Positions 36,680 to 47,419 of a stretch of DNA of 64,000 nucleotides are shown here, piece by piece. Below the pieces are notes generated by a model that did not search any database, had not been told where the DNA came from, and saw only the letters and a program-made list of their open reading frames with translations. Position numbers and translations under genes: made by a program. Origin of the DNA: Pseudomonas sp. PIC25 (GTDB taxonomy: Bacteria > Pseudomonadota > Gammaproteobacteria > Pseudomonadales > Pseudomonadaceae); NCBI RefSeq assembly GCF_002286785.1, contig NZ_MUJY01000183.1, forward strand, positions 1 to 64,000, written 5' to 3'. The stretch's first letter is position 1, and each line of letters opens with the position of its first letter.

Positions 36680-36874
36680 TCAGCCGTGGTGGCAGGCGGT
36701 GGGACGGCGCGCCGTCGTCGCCAGGCCGGTCCGGACCGGGGCGCCCTGCTCGGGCAGCGCTTCCCGCTGACTGAGCGAGTAGGCAGCCAATTCGCTGCAC
36801 CAACGGTTTCCGACAGGAGCCAGCGAGCAGCCGGACAACGACAGCAGCAGGAGACTCAGCGACACGTAACGCAT
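36680..36874 (-). CDS. Small lipoprotein
   Basis: A 64-residue protein with signal MRYVSLSLLLLSLSGC, whose LSGC forms a lipobox, then SLAPVGNRWCSELAAYSLSQRE and a basic tail. GAAGG lies upstream of the ATG. Function is unknown. Confidence 0.65.
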   Translation of the reverse strand: MRYVSLSLLLLSLSGCSLAPVGNRWCSELAAYSLSQREALPEQGAPVRTGLATTARRPTACHHG

Positions 36875-36885
36875 AGGTTCTACCT

Positions 36886-37203
36886 TCATTGGGCCTTGCA
36901 ACCTCGACCGATCAGGTCGTTTCCGGCGACCCAGTAGGCCAGGCCTTCCTCGCCCTTGGCATGGAAGGCGATAACGCCATCGCTATAGAGAGCGCCGGAG
37001 GCGGCAGGTTCCCGCTGCAGCCGATAAACCACGTCGCTTCCGCTTACCCGCAGATCGACGGTATCGCGCCCGGCATCGGCGAAACGCCAGTTCAGCTCCG
37101 CGCCGCTGTCGCACGTCCAGCGACTCCATGGCTGCTCGGCCGGCGTACCGGCACAGCCAGCCAGCAGAACAACGGCCGCCGCCAGGGCGATAGTACCTTT
37201 CAT
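36886..37203 (-). CDS. MliC-family lipoprotein (possible c-type lysozyme inhibitor)
   Basis: A 105-residue lipoprotein: signal MKGTIALAAAVVLLAGC with lipobox LAGC, then WTCDSGAELNWRF, VYRLQREPAASGALYSDG (matching the MliC SASGARY loop), FHAKGEEGLAYW and a final Cys in GRGCKAQ that could pair with the first. MliC proteins block host lysozyme at the cell surface. GGAGATGAG precedes the ATG. Confidence 0.72.
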   Translation of the reverse strand: MKGTIALAAAVVLLAGCAGTPAEQPWSRWTCDSGAELNWRFADAGRDTVDLRVSGSDVVYRLQREPAASGALYSDGVIAFHAKGEEGLAYWVAGNDLIGRGCKAQ

Positions 37204-37229
37204 CTCATCTCCCGCCGCGCGGCGCGCCT

Positions 37230-37430
37230 TCAAGGGCAGCGCTGCTCCGGACTGTCCTGGGCAGCGGTCGGATCGCCGCTGCTCTGTGTCTCGATCCGCT
37301 GATTGTCCTTCTCGGTGGGGCCCATCGCAGGAGGCGGGCTGACCACTTCGCAGGTACTGGTGACCGGCGAACCGCCGGAACAACCGATCAGGCCGATCGA
37401 ACACACGAGAACGAGCAAGGGATAGCGCAT
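37230..37430 (-). CDS. Small lipoprotein
   Basis: A 66-residue protein with signal MRYPLLVLVCSIGLIGC and lipobox LIGC, then a Ser/Pro/Gln-rich hydrophilic tail containing two further Cys. GGAGG lies upstream of the ATG. It sits 72 bases after pgk on the same strand. Function is unknown. Confidence 0.7.
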   Translation of the reverse strand: MRYPLLVLVCSIGLIGCSGGSPVTSTCEVVSPPPAMGPTEKDNQRIETQSSGDPTAAQDSPEQRCP

Positions 37431-37502
37431 CGCGATTTCCTCCGGGTGGATATCTCAAGGGACCACACCCGGCGCTTCGCTATCCGCCCGCTCGTCTTCA
37501 CC

Positions 37503-38663
37503 TCACTTGGCGCGCTGCTCCAGCACTTCGACCGCCGGCAACACCTTGCCCTCGACGAACTCGAGGAAGGCGCCGCCGCCGGTGGAAATATAGGAAATCC
37601 GCTCCGCCACGCCGTACTTGTCGATGGCCGCCAGGGTGTCGCCACCGCCAGCGATGGAGAACGCGTCGCTCTCGGCAATGGCCAGGGCCAGGGCCTTGGT
37701 GCCCTCGCCGAACTGGTCGAACTCGAACACACCGACCGGGCCGTTCCAGAGGATGGTCTTCGACGACTTCAGCAGCTCGGCGAACTGGGCGGCGGTCTGC
37801 GGCCCGATGTCGAGGATCATGTCGTCGTCGGCCACGTCGGCGATGGCCTTGACGGTGGCGGCAGCGCTTTCGGCGAACTCCTTGGCCACCACCACGTCCA
37901 CCGGCAGCGGCACGCTGACCTTGGCGGCGATGGCCTTGGCGGTGTCGACCAGATCGGCTTCATACAGCGATTTGCCCACCTTGTAACCCGCCGCGGCGAG
38001 GAAGGTGTTGGCGATACCACCGCCGACGATCAGTTGGTCGCAGATCTGGCTCAGGCTGTTCAGCACATCCAGCTTGGTGGAGACCTTGGAGCCGGCGACG
38101 ATAGCCGCCATCGGCCGGGCCGGGTTGCCCAGGGCCTTGCCCAACGCATCCAGTTCGGCCGCCAGCAGCGGGCCGGCACAGGCGACCTTGGCGAACTTGG
38201 CCACGCCATGGGTGGAACCCTCGGCGCGATGGGCGGTACCGAAGGCGTCCATGACGAACACGTCGCACAGGGCAGCGTACTTCTGCGCCAGCTCGTCGGC
38301 GTTTTTCTTCTCACCCTTGTTGAAGCGCACGTTCTCGAACAGCACCAGCTCGCCCGGCTTCACTTCGACGCCATTCAGGTAGTCGGCAACCAGCGGAACG
38401 TCGCGGCTCAGGGCCTTGCCCAGGTAATCGGCGACCGGCTTGAGGCTGTTCTCTTCGCTGTACTCGCCCTCGGTCGGACGGCCCAGGTGGGAGCAGACCA
38501 TCACCGCCGCGCCCTTCTCCAAGGCCAGCTTGATGGTCGGTAGGGAGGCGAGGATGCGTGCATCGCTCTTCACCACGCCGTCCTTCACCGGGACGTTGAG
38601 GTCTTCGCGAATCAGCACGCGCTTACCCTGGAGGTCGAGGTCGGTCATCTTCAACACGGTCAT
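37503..38663 (-). CDS. pgk: Phosphoglycerate kinase
   Basis: A 386-residue two-domain kinase transferring phosphate between 1,3-bisphosphoglycerate and ADP. The N-terminal motif is [12 protein letters not shown] (about 15-26), the substrate site is ICSHLGRP-like ([15 protein letters not shown]), and the nucleotide domain has [12 protein letters not shown] and the final [13 protein letters not shown]. The start follows AAGGA. It is one of five closely spaced minus-strand central-carbon genes. Confidence 0.96.
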   Translation of the reverse strand: MTVLKMTDLDLQGKRVLIREDLNVPVKDGVVKSDARILASLPTIKLALEKGAAVMVCSHLGRPTEGEYSEENSLKPVADYLGKALSRDVPLVADYLNGVEVKPGELVLFENVRFNKGEKKNADELAQKYAALCDVFVMDAFGTAHRAEGSTHGVAKFAKVACAGPLLAAELDALGKALGNPARPMAAIVAGSKVSTKLDVLNSLSQICDQLIVGGGIANTFLAAAGYKVGKSLYEADLVDTAKAIAAKVSVPLPVDVVVAKEFAESAAATVKAIADVADDDMILDIGPQTAAQFAELLKSSKTILWNGPVGVFEFDQFGEGTKALALAIAESDAFSIAGGGDTLAAIDKYGVAERISYISTGGGAFLEFVEGKVLPAVEVLEQRAK

Positions 38664-38689
38664 GGTGATCGGTCCTTCACGGAGGCTGG

Positions 38690-39736
38690 TTAATTGGAAG
38701 CGTTGGCGACGCGCAGATAGTGATCGGCGACGTCGAGCATACGGTTGGCGAAGCCCCATTCGTTGTCGAACCACGCCAGCAGGTTCACCAGCCGGGGGCC
38801 GGACACGCGGGTCTGGCTGCCGTCGACGATGGCCGAATGCGGGTCGTGGTTGAAGTCGCAACTGGCGTGGGGCAGCTCGGTGTAGGCCAGCAGGCCTTTC
38901 AGCGGGCCGCTTTCGGCGGCCTGGCGCAGCACGCGGTTGATTTCTTCGCTACTGGTGTCGCGGGCGGTCTGCAGGGTGATATCCAGGCAGGACACGTTAA
39001 CCGTCGGCACGCGCACGGCTTTGGCCTGAATTCGTCCACTAAGTTCCGGCAGCAGGCGCTCGATGCCGCGCGCCAGCCCGGTGGACACCGGGATCACCGA
39101 CTGGAAGGCCGAGCGCGTGCGGCGTAGGTCCTCATGGTGATAGGCGTCGATTACCGGCTGGTCGTTCATCGCGGAATGGATCGTGGTGATGGAAACGTAC
39201 TCAAGACCCACCGTCTCGTTCAAAAGTTTCAGCAGGGGCACGCCGCAATTGGTAGTGCAGGACGCATTTGAGACGAGGGTCTCCTTACCGCCGAGACTGG
39301 CCTGGTTGACGCCGAAGACGATGGTGGCGTCGACATCCGCCTCGCTGGCCATGGGCTGAGAGAACAGCACCCGTGGCGCACCGGCCTCGAGGAAGCGCTC
39401 GCCATCGGCACGGGTGTGGTAGGCGCCCGAGCACTCCAGCACCAGGTCGATGCCCAGGCCGGCCCAGTCGATACCCTCCGGCGTCGCGCTGCGCAGCACC
39501 TTCACGCAATCGCCATTGATATGCAGGCAGTCGCCCTCGACCTTCACGTCACCGGGGAAGCGACCATGGGTAGAGTCGAAACGGGTCAAGTATTCGATGC
39601 TGGCCTGGTCGGCCAGGTCGTTCAGGGCAACCACCTCGAAGCTCGCCCCGGCACCACGCTCGTAGAGCGCACGCAACACGCAGCGGCCGATGCGGCCATA
39701 GCCGTTCAATACAACTTTGTAAGGGCGGTTGGGCAT
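38690..39736 (-). CDS. epd: Erythrose-4-phosphate dehydrogenase (Epd)
   Basis: A 348-residue GAPDH-family enzyme oxidising erythrose 4-phosphate toward pyridoxal 5'-phosphate synthesis. The NAD fold is [17 protein letters not shown] (about 8-24), the catalytic cysteine lies in SNASCTTNC (about 153-161), and NEWGFANRM ends the NAD site. Position between tkt and pgk is the usual one for epd rather than glycolytic gap. The ATG at 39736 has GGAG; longer frames run into the preceding palindrome. Confidence 0.92.
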   Translation of the reverse strand: MPNRPYKVVLNGYGRIGRCVLRALYERGAGASFEVVALNDLADQASIEYLTRFDSTHGRFPGDVKVEGDCLHINGDCVKVLRSATPEGIDWAGLGIDLVLECSGAYHTRADGERFLEAGAPRVLFSQPMASEADVDATIVFGVNQASLGGKETLVSNASCTTNCGVPLLKLLNETVGLEYVSITTIHSAMNDQPVIDAYHHEDLRRTRSAFQSVIPVSTGLARGIERLLPELSGRIQAKAVRVPTVNVSCLDITLQTARDTSSEEINRVLRQAAESGPLKGLLAYTELPHASCDFNHDPHSAIVDGSQTRVSGPRLVNLLAWFDNEWGFANRMLDVADHYLRVANASN

Positions 39737-39762
39737 GGCAGCTCCGCGGCAAACGGCACGCT

Positions 39763-39800
39763 GCCAGCCATCGGACGGAGCGCTCCGACCGATGGCTGGC
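39763..39800. repeat. 38-base loopless palindrome between tkt and epd
   Basis: Two 19-base arms, beginning GCCAGCCATCGG and ending CCGATGGCTGGC, are complementary except for one central-side A-A mismatch. There is no loop. It lies in the 85-base gap of the tkt-epd-pgk series, where it could terminate, process or attenuate the message, or form a cruciform. No T run follows. Confidence 0.75.
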
Positions 39801-39821
39801 GGCAAGGCTTTCGGCTGGACG

Positions 39822-41819
39822 TCAGTCTTCCAGCAGCTCTTCGGCTACCGAAAGCACGTTGTCGACGGTGAACCCGAAGTGTTCGAACAGGGCAGGCGCC
39901 GGCGCGGATTCGCCGAAGCTGGTCATGCCGATCACCCGGCCGTCGAGGCCGACGTACTTGTACCAGTAGTCGGCATGGGCCGCCTCGATGGCGATCCGCG
40001 CACCGACTTCCACCGGCAGCACCGACTGCTTGTAGGTGGCATCCTGGGCATCGAACACGCTGGTGCACGGCATGGAGACCACCCGCACCTTGCGTCCCTG
40101 CTCGGTGAGTTTGTCGCAGGCCTGCACGGCCAGGGCGACTTCCGAACCGGTGGCGATAAGGATCAGCTCCGGCTCGCCGTCGCAATCCTTCAGGACATAG
40201 CCACCGCGGGCGACGGCGCTTTCCTGCTCGTGATCGCGTAGCTGATGCGGCAGGTTCTGGCGCGAGAACACCAGGGCGCTCGGGCCGTCCTTGCGCTCGA
40301 TGGCGCACTTCCAGGCCACCGCGGATTCGACCGCATCGGCCGGACGCCAGGTATCCAGGTTCGGCGTCATGCGCAGGCTGGCCAGTTGCTCGATCGGCTG
40401 GTGGGTCGGACCGTCCTCGCCCAGGCCGATGGAGTCGTGGGTGAACACGTAGAGCACGCGCTGCTTCATCAGCGCCGACATGCGCACGGCGTTGCGCGCG
40501 TATTCCATGAAGATCAGGAAGGTCGCGCCGTAGGGGATCAGGCCACCGTGCAGGGCGATGCCGTTCATGATGGCACTCATACCGAACTCGCGAACGCCGT
40601 AGTACATGTAGTTGCCCGAGGCGTCTTCCTCGACCACCGGCTTGCAGCCTTTCCACAGCGTCAGGTTGGAGCCAGCGAGGTCGGCGGAGCCGCCAAGCAG
40701 TTCCGGCAGCAGCGGGCCGAAGGCGTTCAGGCAGTTCTGGCTGGCCTTGCGGCTGGCGATGGTTTCGCCCTTCTCGGCCACGGTGCGGATGAACTCGGAA
40801 GCCTTGGCGGAAAAATCGGCCGGCAGTTCGCCCGCCATGCGCCGGGTGAATTCGGCGGCCAGCTCGGGGTGCTCGGCCTGGTAGGCAGCGAAGCGCTGGC
40901 TCCAGTCGCTCTCGGCCTTGTTGCCGGCTTCCCGGGCATCCCACTCGGCATAGATGTCGGCCGGGATTTCGAAAGGCGGGTGGTTCCAGCCCAGGTTCGC
41001 GCGGGTCAGCGCCACCTCTTCGGCACCCAGGGCGGCGCCGTGGCTTTCTTCCTTGCCCTGCTTGTTCGGCGAACCGAAGCCGATGATGGTCTTGCAGCAG
41101 ATCAGGGTCGGGCGGTCGCTCTTGCGTGCGGTCTCGATGGCCATGCGGATTTCGTCGGCGTCATGGCCGTCGACGTTACGGATCACCTGCCAGCCGTAGG
41201 CTTCGAAGCGTTTCGGCGTGTCGTCGGTGAACCAGCCATGCACTTCGCCGTCGATGGAAATGCCGTTGTCGTCGTAGAAGGCGATCAGCTTGGACAGGCC
41301 CAGGGTGCCGGCCAGGGAGCAGACTTCATGGGAAATGCCTTCCATCATGCAACCATCACCCATGAACACGTAGGTGTAATGATCGACGATGTTGTGACCG
41401 GGGCGGTTGAACTGGGCCGCCATGATCTTTTCCGCCACGGCGAAGCCGACGGCGTTGGCGATGCCCTGGCCGAGCGGCCCGGTGGTGGTCTCGACGCCGG
41501 CGGTGTAGCCGAATTCCGGGTGACCCGGGGTGCGGCTGTGCAGTTGGCGGAAGTTCTTCAGGTCATCGATGGACAGGTCGTAGCCGGTCAGGTGCAGCAG
41601 GGAGTAAATCAGCATCGAGCCGTGGCCGTTGGACAGCACGAAGCGGTCGCGGTCGGCCCACTGCGGATTGGCCGGGTTGTGCTTCAGGTAGTCGCGCCAG
41701 AGCACCTCCGCGATATCGGCCATGCCCATGGGGGCGCCGGGGTGGCCGCTGTTGGCTTTCTGCACAGCATCCATGCTGAGGGCGCGGATGGCGTTGGCAC
41801 GGTCACGACGGCTGGGCAT
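39822..41819 (-). CDS. tktA: Transketolase
   Basis: A 665-residue thiamine-diphosphate enzyme of the pentose phosphate pathway. Motifs include [13 protein letters not shown] (about 23-35), the diphosphate-binding [12 protein letters not shown] (about 154-165) with [11 protein letters not shown], and the middle-domain [25 protein letters not shown] precedes the ATG at 41819. It supplies erythrose 4-phosphate, the substrate of the Epd encoded next. Confidence 0.96.
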   Translation of the reverse strand: MPSRRDRANAIRALSMDAVQKANSGHPGAPMGMADIAEVLWRDYLKHNPANPQWADRDRFVLSNGHGSMLIYSLLHLTGYDLSIDDLKNFRQLHSRTPGHPEFGYTAGVETTTGPLGQGIANAVGFAVAEKIMAAQFNRPGHNIVDHYTYVFMGDGCMMEGISHEVCSLAGTLGLSKLIAFYDDNGISIDGEVHGWFTDDTPKRFEAYGWQVIRNVDGHDADEIRMAIETARKSDRPTLICCKTIIGFGSPNKQGKEESHGAALGAEEVALTRANLGWNHPPFEIPADIYAEWDAREAGNKAESDWSQRFAAYQAEHPELAAEFTRRMAGELPADFSAKASEFIRTVAEKGETIASRKASQNCLNAFGPLLPELLGGSADLAGSNLTLWKGCKPVVEEDASGNYMYYGVREFGMSAIMNGIALHGGLIPYGATFLIFMEYARNAVRMSALMKQRVLYVFTHDSIGLGEDGPTHQPIEQLASLRMTPNLDTWRPADAVESAVAWKCAIERKDGPSALVFSRQNLPHQLRDHEQESAVARGGYVLKDCDGEPELILIATGSEVALAVQACDKLTEQGRKVRVVSMPCTSVFDAQDATYKQSVLPVEVGARIAIEAAHADYWYKYVGLDGRVIGMTSFGESAPAPALFEHFGFTVDNVLSVAEELLED

Positions 41820-41965
41820 CGTTGAATCTCCTGCGGGGTACTGAACCGAAAAAGGCCGCCATTTTCGCCCAGCCGAGCCCCCAGGGGCAATGATGGATTG
41901 CGGAACCGCGGCCTCTGCTCGTCGACTGGCTGGCCGCAGGCCAGTATTCACGGCGAACGACTGTC

Positions 41966-42901
41966 TCACTCCAGCAAGGTCATATCGGCGGCGTCGAACG
42001 CCGGCAGGCACTCCAGCAAGTGCGCGCGGAGCAGCTCCAGCGTGCGGTTCTGCCGGCTGCGCGCCGGCCAGACCAAGTAGTAGCTGCCCTGGGAACGTAC
42101 TGCCGTGCGGAACGGCAGGACCAGGGCGCCGCTGTCCAACTCTTCCCTGACCAGTGACAGATCGCCCATGGACAGCCCATGCCCCTTCATCGCCGCGGAG
42201 ATGGCCAGCTCCAGGGTGTCGAACAGCTTGCCCTTGCGCCACGCCAGGCGGTCGCTGCAACCCATGCGCTCCAGCCAGCGCCGCCAGTCCCGGCGATCGC
42301 GCGTCGGATGAATCAGCTCGCAACTGGCCAGGCGGTCCAGGGTCCAGGGCTCGCTGCCGAGCAGCTCGGGTGCACAGACCGGCACCAGCCACTCGTCGAA
42401 CAGCTTTTCGGACTCGTCCACCATGCCCACGCCGTCGCAACTCCCAAGCAGGATGGCGCAATCGAACGGCTCGGCGCGGAAATCGACGAAATCCTCATCC
42501 ATCCAGACGCTGGTCAATTGCACCTGAATACCCGGATGGCGCGCGTGAAACCCCTCCAACACACCCAGCAGCCAACGCATCGTCAGCGTCGATGGCGCCT
42601 TGAGGCGCAGGGATATCTCGCGACTGGCCACCGCCATGCAGGCGTTCTCGATGGTCTCGAACCCCACCTGCAGGCCCTGGGCGAGTATCCGCGCATGCTC
42701 GGTGAGCACCAGCTTCGAGCCCTTCCGCTCGAACAAACGACAGCCCAGGGAATGCTCGAGGGAGCGCACATGCCGGCTCACCGCACTCTGGGTAATGCAC
42801 AGTCGCTCCGCCGCCAGGGTGAAGGAGCCGAACCGGGCGGCCATCTCGAATGCCCGCAACGCATAAAGCGGCGGAATGCGGGCGCCCGACTTATCCACCA
42901 T
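41966..42901 (-). CDS. LysR-family (GcvA-like) regulator of the oxygenase-exporter cassette
   Basis: A 311-residue LysR regulator. The helix-turn-helix is [26 protein letters not shown] (about 24-49), and the N-terminus [14 protein letters not shown] is typical of the GcvA subgroup. The effector domain covers about 90-300. It is divergent from the 2-oxoglutarate oxygenase gene with a 164-base gap. By LysR convention it would respond to a substrate or product of that pathway. No clear ribosome site precedes the ATG. Confidence 0.88.
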   Translation of the reverse strand: MVDKSGARIPPLYALRAFEMAARFGSFTLAAERLCITQSAVSRHVRSLEHSLGCRLFERKGSKLVLTEHARILAQGLQVGFETIENACMAVASREISLRLKAPSTLTMRWLLGVLEGFHARHPGIQVQLTSVWMDEDFVDFRAEPFDCAILLGSCDGVGMVDESEKLFDEWLVPVCAPELLGSEPWTLDRLASCELIHPTRDRRDWRRWLERMGCSDRLAWRKGKLFDTLELAISAAMKGHGLSMGDLSLVREELDSGALVLPFRTAVRSQGSYYLVWPARSRQNRTLELLRAHLLECLPAFDAADMTLLE

Positions 42902-42971
42902 GACTAAAACTCATTCCAACCGGCCATTCTTTCCGCTTCAACTTGCCCGCCCCGTCCATAGAATTCGCCCC

Positions 42972-42993
42972 CAACGATTTGGCCGAACCGTTG
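42972..42993. promoter_or_regulatory. Candidate LysR-type dyad in the divergent gap
   Basis: CAACG (42972-42976) and CGTTG (42989-42993) lie 12 bases apart around ATTTGGCCGAAC. The interrupted dyad sits mid-way between the LysR gene and the oxygenase gene, as expected for a LysR target. Confidence 0.4.
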
Positions 42994-43065
42994 ATACGCC
43001 GAAGGCGGCCCGCGAAATACCCCGCCCTTCACATATCCGCAACCTATCCGAACACCCGTGGAAAA

Positions 43066-43956
43066 ATGAGCGATATAAAAGGACTGCTGGTCTCCAGCAT
43101 CGCGAATGGCGGCCTGCATCAGGACCACATCTCGAAAATCATCACCTTCCGACAGTTCGGCAATGAACAGGGATATCTGCTGCTCGAAAACATGCCCATC
43201 GGCCGCATCCCACCAACACCCAGGGATCGCCGCCTCATCGGCAAGCACGACAACCAGAGCGAACGCCTGATCCTGCAGACCACCGCCCTGCTCGGCGAGC
43301 CGATCGGTTATGTGCAGGAGTCGAACGGTAACATCGTCAATAACTTCTTCCCGCATAAACAACACAGCCGGAAGAAGACCTCCGACAGTTATGACACGGA
43401 ACTCGACCTGCACACCGAAAACGCCTTCCATGCCGTCCAGCCGGACTACCTGGTGTTGCTCTGCCTGCGCCAGGACCCGGGCAGCGAGGCGATCACCTAC
43501 ATCAGTTCGATCGAACACATCCGGCAGCACCTCACGCCGGACTGCCTCGATTTCTTCTTTACCGAGAAGTACAACTTTCTTTCCGACTATTGCCCGAACG
43601 GCAAGAACTGCCGGCTCGACATCGGCAAGAACCAGACGGTTCTCTACGGCGACCCCGCAGACCCAATGTTCCGCTTCGATCCGCAGTTCATGGTCGCCCG
43701 CAATGGCTATGCGCAATACCAGATGACCCGCCTCCGCGACATCGCCTGGCGCGAAGCGCGGCCGATCAAGCTCAGGGCCGGCGACCTGCTGATCATCGAC
43801 AACCGCAAGACGGCCCATGCCAGAAGCGCCTTCAGCGCCCGTTTCGACGGCACGGACCGCTGGCTCCAGCGCACCTTCGTGGTCTGCAATCACCGCTACT
43901 ACACCGAGAAGCTCGGGAGGAGCACACGGGTCTTCGACCTGGTGGCCAACCTGTGA
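43066..43956 (+). CDS. VioC/clavaminate-synthase-like Fe(II)/2-oxoglutarate oxygenase
   Basis: A 296-residue TauD-superfamily oxygenase. The iron site is of the HxE kind seen in clavaminate synthase and VioC: His116-Thr-Glu118 in ELDLHTENAFH, and distal His251 in DNRKTAHARSAF. Arg265 or Arg269 (GTDRWLQRTF) would hold 2-oxoglutarate. Relatives hydroxylate free basic amino acids, mostly arginine, on the way to specialised metabolites. The gene overlaps the LysE exporter downstream (GTGA) and is divergent from a LysR gene, suggesting that its product is exported. The exact substrate cannot be read from sequence. Confidence 0.85.
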   Translation: MSDIKGLLVSSIANGGLHQDHISKIITFRQFGNEQGYLLLENMPIGRIPPTPRDRRLIGKHDNQSERLILQTTALLGEPIGYVQESNGNIVNNFFPHKQHSRKKTSDSYDTELDLHTENAFHAVQPDYLVLLCLRQDPGSEAITYISSIEHIRQHLTPDCLDFFFTEKYNFLSDYCPNGKNCRLDIGKNQTVLYGDPADPMFRFDPQFMVARNGYAQYQMTRLRDIAWREARPIKLRAGDLLIIDNRKTAHARSAFSARFDGTDRWLQRTFVVCNHRYYTEKLGRSTRVFDLVANL

Positions 43957-44558
43957 TCACCTACCTCAGCTTTGCCCTCGCCATCACCTTGCTGATCGCA
44001 TCGCCTGGGCCGGTGGTGGCGCTGGTGCTTGCCGATGGCCGGAGCACCTGGCCGACCTGGACCATCCTCGGCGGCATCCTCTCGGCCCAGATTCTCCTGG
44101 CCTGCGCCCTGCTGACGCTCTACCTGGCGCTGGACGTGAACCCCCTCGTGCTCGAGTGGGGCCGTCTCCTCGGCGGGCTCTACCTCGCCTGGCTCGGGCT
44201 ATGCACCCTGCGCGCTTCCGGCGACGCCGCCCAAGGCAGCGACATGGGTGGCCGCCAGTGCTTCTGGCGCACCCTCCGGGTGGGGCTGTCGAACCCCAAG
44301 GACATCCTGTTCTTCTTGGCCTTCCTGCCCAGCTTCATCCTTCCCAGCCAGCCGTTCGCCCGGCAGGCGTGCATCCTCGCGCTGATCTGGGCAGTGATCG
44401 ACCTGAGCGTACTGTCCACCTACGCCACCCTGTCGCAGCGCTTGTTCCGCCTCGACACCGGCAAGGCGCTGCTGACCTGGGTGCCCGGCATATGCCTCCT
44501 GGCCCTCGGCCTGTATTCCGGCCTCCAGGGACTGCTCGCCCTCTCAGGACAGGCGTGA
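43953..44558 (+). CDS. LysE/RhtB-family amino acid exporter
   Basis: A 201-residue inner-membrane protein with about six helices. The family start is visible: LSFALAITLLIASPGPVVALVLADG (about 5-29), with ASPGP as the hallmark, then GGILSAQILLACALL, and VGLSNPKDILFFLAFLPSFI. The GTG start overlaps the oxygenase stop, so the two are translationally coupled. It probably exports the hydroxylated amino acid. Confidence 0.85.
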   Translation: MITYLSFALAITLLIASPGPVVALVLADGRSTWPTWTILGGILSAQILLACALLTLYLALDVNPLVLEWGRLLGGLYLAWLGLCTLRASGDAAQGSDMGGRQCFWRTLRVGLSNPKDILFFLAFLPSFILPSQPFARQACILALIWAVIDLSVLSTYATLSQRLFRLDTGKALLTWVPGICLLALGLYSGLQGLLALSGQA

Positions 44559-44567
44559 CACCGCCAG

Positions 44568-44591
44568 CAATATCAAAATCTTTTGATATTG
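44568..44591. promoter_or_regulatory. Perfect palindrome before the ArsR-methyltransferase gene
   Basis: Arms CAATATCAAAA (44568-44578) and TTTTGATATTG (44581-44591) are perfect complements around TC. The AT-rich dyad stands out in GC-rich DNA, 41 bases before the start of an ArsR-family gene, and so is its probable operator and, through the operon, that of metK. ArsR-type SahR regulators of the methionine cycle bind ATCAA-type dyads. Confidence 0.75.
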
Positions 44592-44632
44592 GCCTTGCTG
44601 TACGAAAAGTGACCGACTAGACTGCGCGCCCT

Positions 44633-45634
44633 ATGAACCTGCGCGTGCCCTCACTTCGTCACGAAGCCGGCGACCAGTTGGCCGCCCTGTGCAAGGCCGG
44701 TGGCGATCCGCTACGGCTGAACGTACTGCGCGCGCTGGCCAACGATTCGTTCGGCGTACTGGAACTGGCGCAGATTTTCGCCATCGGCCAGTCCGGCATG
44801 AGCCATCACCTCAAGGTCCTGGCCCAGGCCGGACTGGTGGCGACCCGCCGCGAAGGCAATGCGGTGTTCTACCGTCGCGCCCTGCCCCATGCCGAAGCGC
44901 TGGGCGGCGCGTTGCACGCGGCATTGTTGGAAGAGGTGGACGCCCTGGCGCTGCCAGCCGACGTACAAGGCCGGATCGCTGCGGTACATGCCCAGCGGGC
45001 GACCGCCAGCCACGACTTCTTCAGCCGTATGGCGGAGAAGTTCCAGGCCCAGCAGGACCTGATCGCCGGACTGCCGCAATACCGTGATAGCGTGCTGGCG
45101 CTGCTCGATGCCCTGAGCTTCGCGCCCGGCGCCACGGGGTTGGAAGTCGGCCCTGGCGACGGCGGCTTCCTGCCCGAACTGGCCCGGCGCTTTTCCCGGG
45201 TATGGGCGCTGGACAACAGCCCGGCGATGCTGGAACTGGCGCGTCTGCGCTGTGCCGAAGCAGGTCTGGGCAATGTCGAGCTGATTCTCGCCGACGCCCT
45301 GAACGACGATGTCGCCGCGGCCGATTGCGTGGTACTGAACATGGTCCTGCACCATTTCGCCGCGCCGGCCGAAGCGTTGAAACGGCTGGCCCGCCTGGTG
45401 AAGACCGGCGGCAGCCTGCTGATCACCGAGTTGTGCAGCCACAACCAGAGTTGGGCCAGGGAGGCCTGCGGCGATCTCTGGTTGGGCTTCGAACAGGACG
45501 ATCTGGCCCGTTGGGCCGATGCCGCGGGGCTCACGCCCGGCGAGAGCCTCTACATTGGCTTACGTAACGGTTTTCAGATTCAGGTGCGGCATTTCGCCAA
45601 GCCAGCCGCTGATGACCGACTCACCCACCGGTAA
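44633..45634 (+). CDS. ArsR-family regulator fused to SAM-dependent methyltransferase domain (SahR-like)
   Basis: A 333-residue protein. The winged helix lies at about 10-95 (VLELAQIFAIGQSGMSHHLKVLAQAGLVATRREGNAVFY), then a class I methyltransferase fold with GLEVGPGDGGFLPELA (about 166-181), ALDNSPAMLELAR and VVLNMVLHHF. Such fusions probably use the methyltransferase fold to sense SAM or SAH. Its stop lies 15 bases before metK, making a two-gene operon. It is the likely equivalent of PA0547. Confidence 0.88.
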   Translation: MNLRVPSLRHEAGDQLAALCKAGGDPLRLNVLRALANDSFGVLELAQIFAIGQSGMSHHLKVLAQAGLVATRREGNAVFYRRALPHAEALGGALHAALLEEVDALALPADVQGRIAAVHAQRATASHDFFSRMAEKFQAQQDLIAGLPQYRDSVLALLDALSFAPGATGLEVGPGDGGFLPELARRFSRVWALDNSPAMLELARLRCAEAGLGNVELILADALNDDVAAADCVVLNMVLHHFAAPAEALKRLARLVKTGGSLLITELCSHNQSWAREACGDLWLGFEQDDLARWADAAGLTPGESLYIGLRNGFQIQVRHFAKPAADDRLTHR

Positions 45635-45649
45635 TTTAGGAACCGATAG

Positions 45650-46840
<1,191 letters not shown>

Positions 46841-46860
46841 GTCCTGTCGAGAGAAACGAG

Positions 46861-46892
46861 AAAGCCCTGCCAAGTGCGGGGCTTTTTCTTTT
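46861..46892 (+). terminator. Rho-independent terminator after metK
   Basis: AAAGCCCTGC pairs with GCGGGGCTTT (one G-T wobble) around CAAGT, followed by TTCTTTT. Confidence 0.85.
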
Positions 46893-46899
46893 CCGGCTC

Positions 46900-47346
46900 T
46901 CAGTACGCCCGGAACTCCTGATGGCAGGCCTCACAAGCGTCCTCGACGCGCTGTACCGGCGCCGCCAGTGACTCGGGCTGGAGCGGCTTGCGGGTGGTTG
47001 CCTCGACTAGCGCCGCCGTCGAGGCTTCGAGATCGCGGGCCAGTTGCTGGAAGCGCTCCTGGCGCTGCCAGACCTCGTCCCGCGCCGAGGTATCGTCCTC
47101 TTCCTTGACCTGCGGGAAATGCTGCCACGGCTGGCGCGACAGATCGTCCAACTTCACCGCCCCCTCGTTGAAGCGCGTCTCGTCGAAGGGAATGCGGCCG
47201 CGCAGCATGCCCCCAAGGTCTTCGCTGGTCTTGAGCATCGCCTTGAACAGCGCCTGGCGCTTGCCGAGGGGCGAGTTGGGATCGACGCCACCGCAGGCGG
47301 CCAGGCCCGCGCAGAGCACCACTATCGACAGGGACTTCAACTTCAT
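46900..47346 (-). CDS. Cytochrome c'-type lipoprotein
   Basis: A 148-residue protein. The signal MKLKSLSIVVLCAGLAAC carries a lipobox (LAAC). The rest is helical with a C-terminal heme motif CEACHQEF (about 139-146), the place it occupies in cytochrome c' four-helix bundles. Such proteins bind NO or relay electrons. The ATG at 47346 was chosen over an upstream TTG. The neighbour is a PilJ-domain chemoreceptor. Confidence 0.78.
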   Translation of the reverse strand: MKLKSLSIVVLCAGLAACGGVDPNSPLGKRQALFKAMLKTSEDLGGMLRGRIPFDETRFNEGAVKLDDLSRQPWQHFPQVKEEDDTSARDEVWQRQERFQQLARDLEASTAALVEATTRKPLQPESLAAPVQRVEDACEACHQEFRAY

Positions 47347-47419
47347 GACGACCAATCGCTTGCATGGAGGAGCCGGGGATTATCCCCGTGCGTCCTGCCA
47401 GAGGCCAGCCCCGCTGCGT

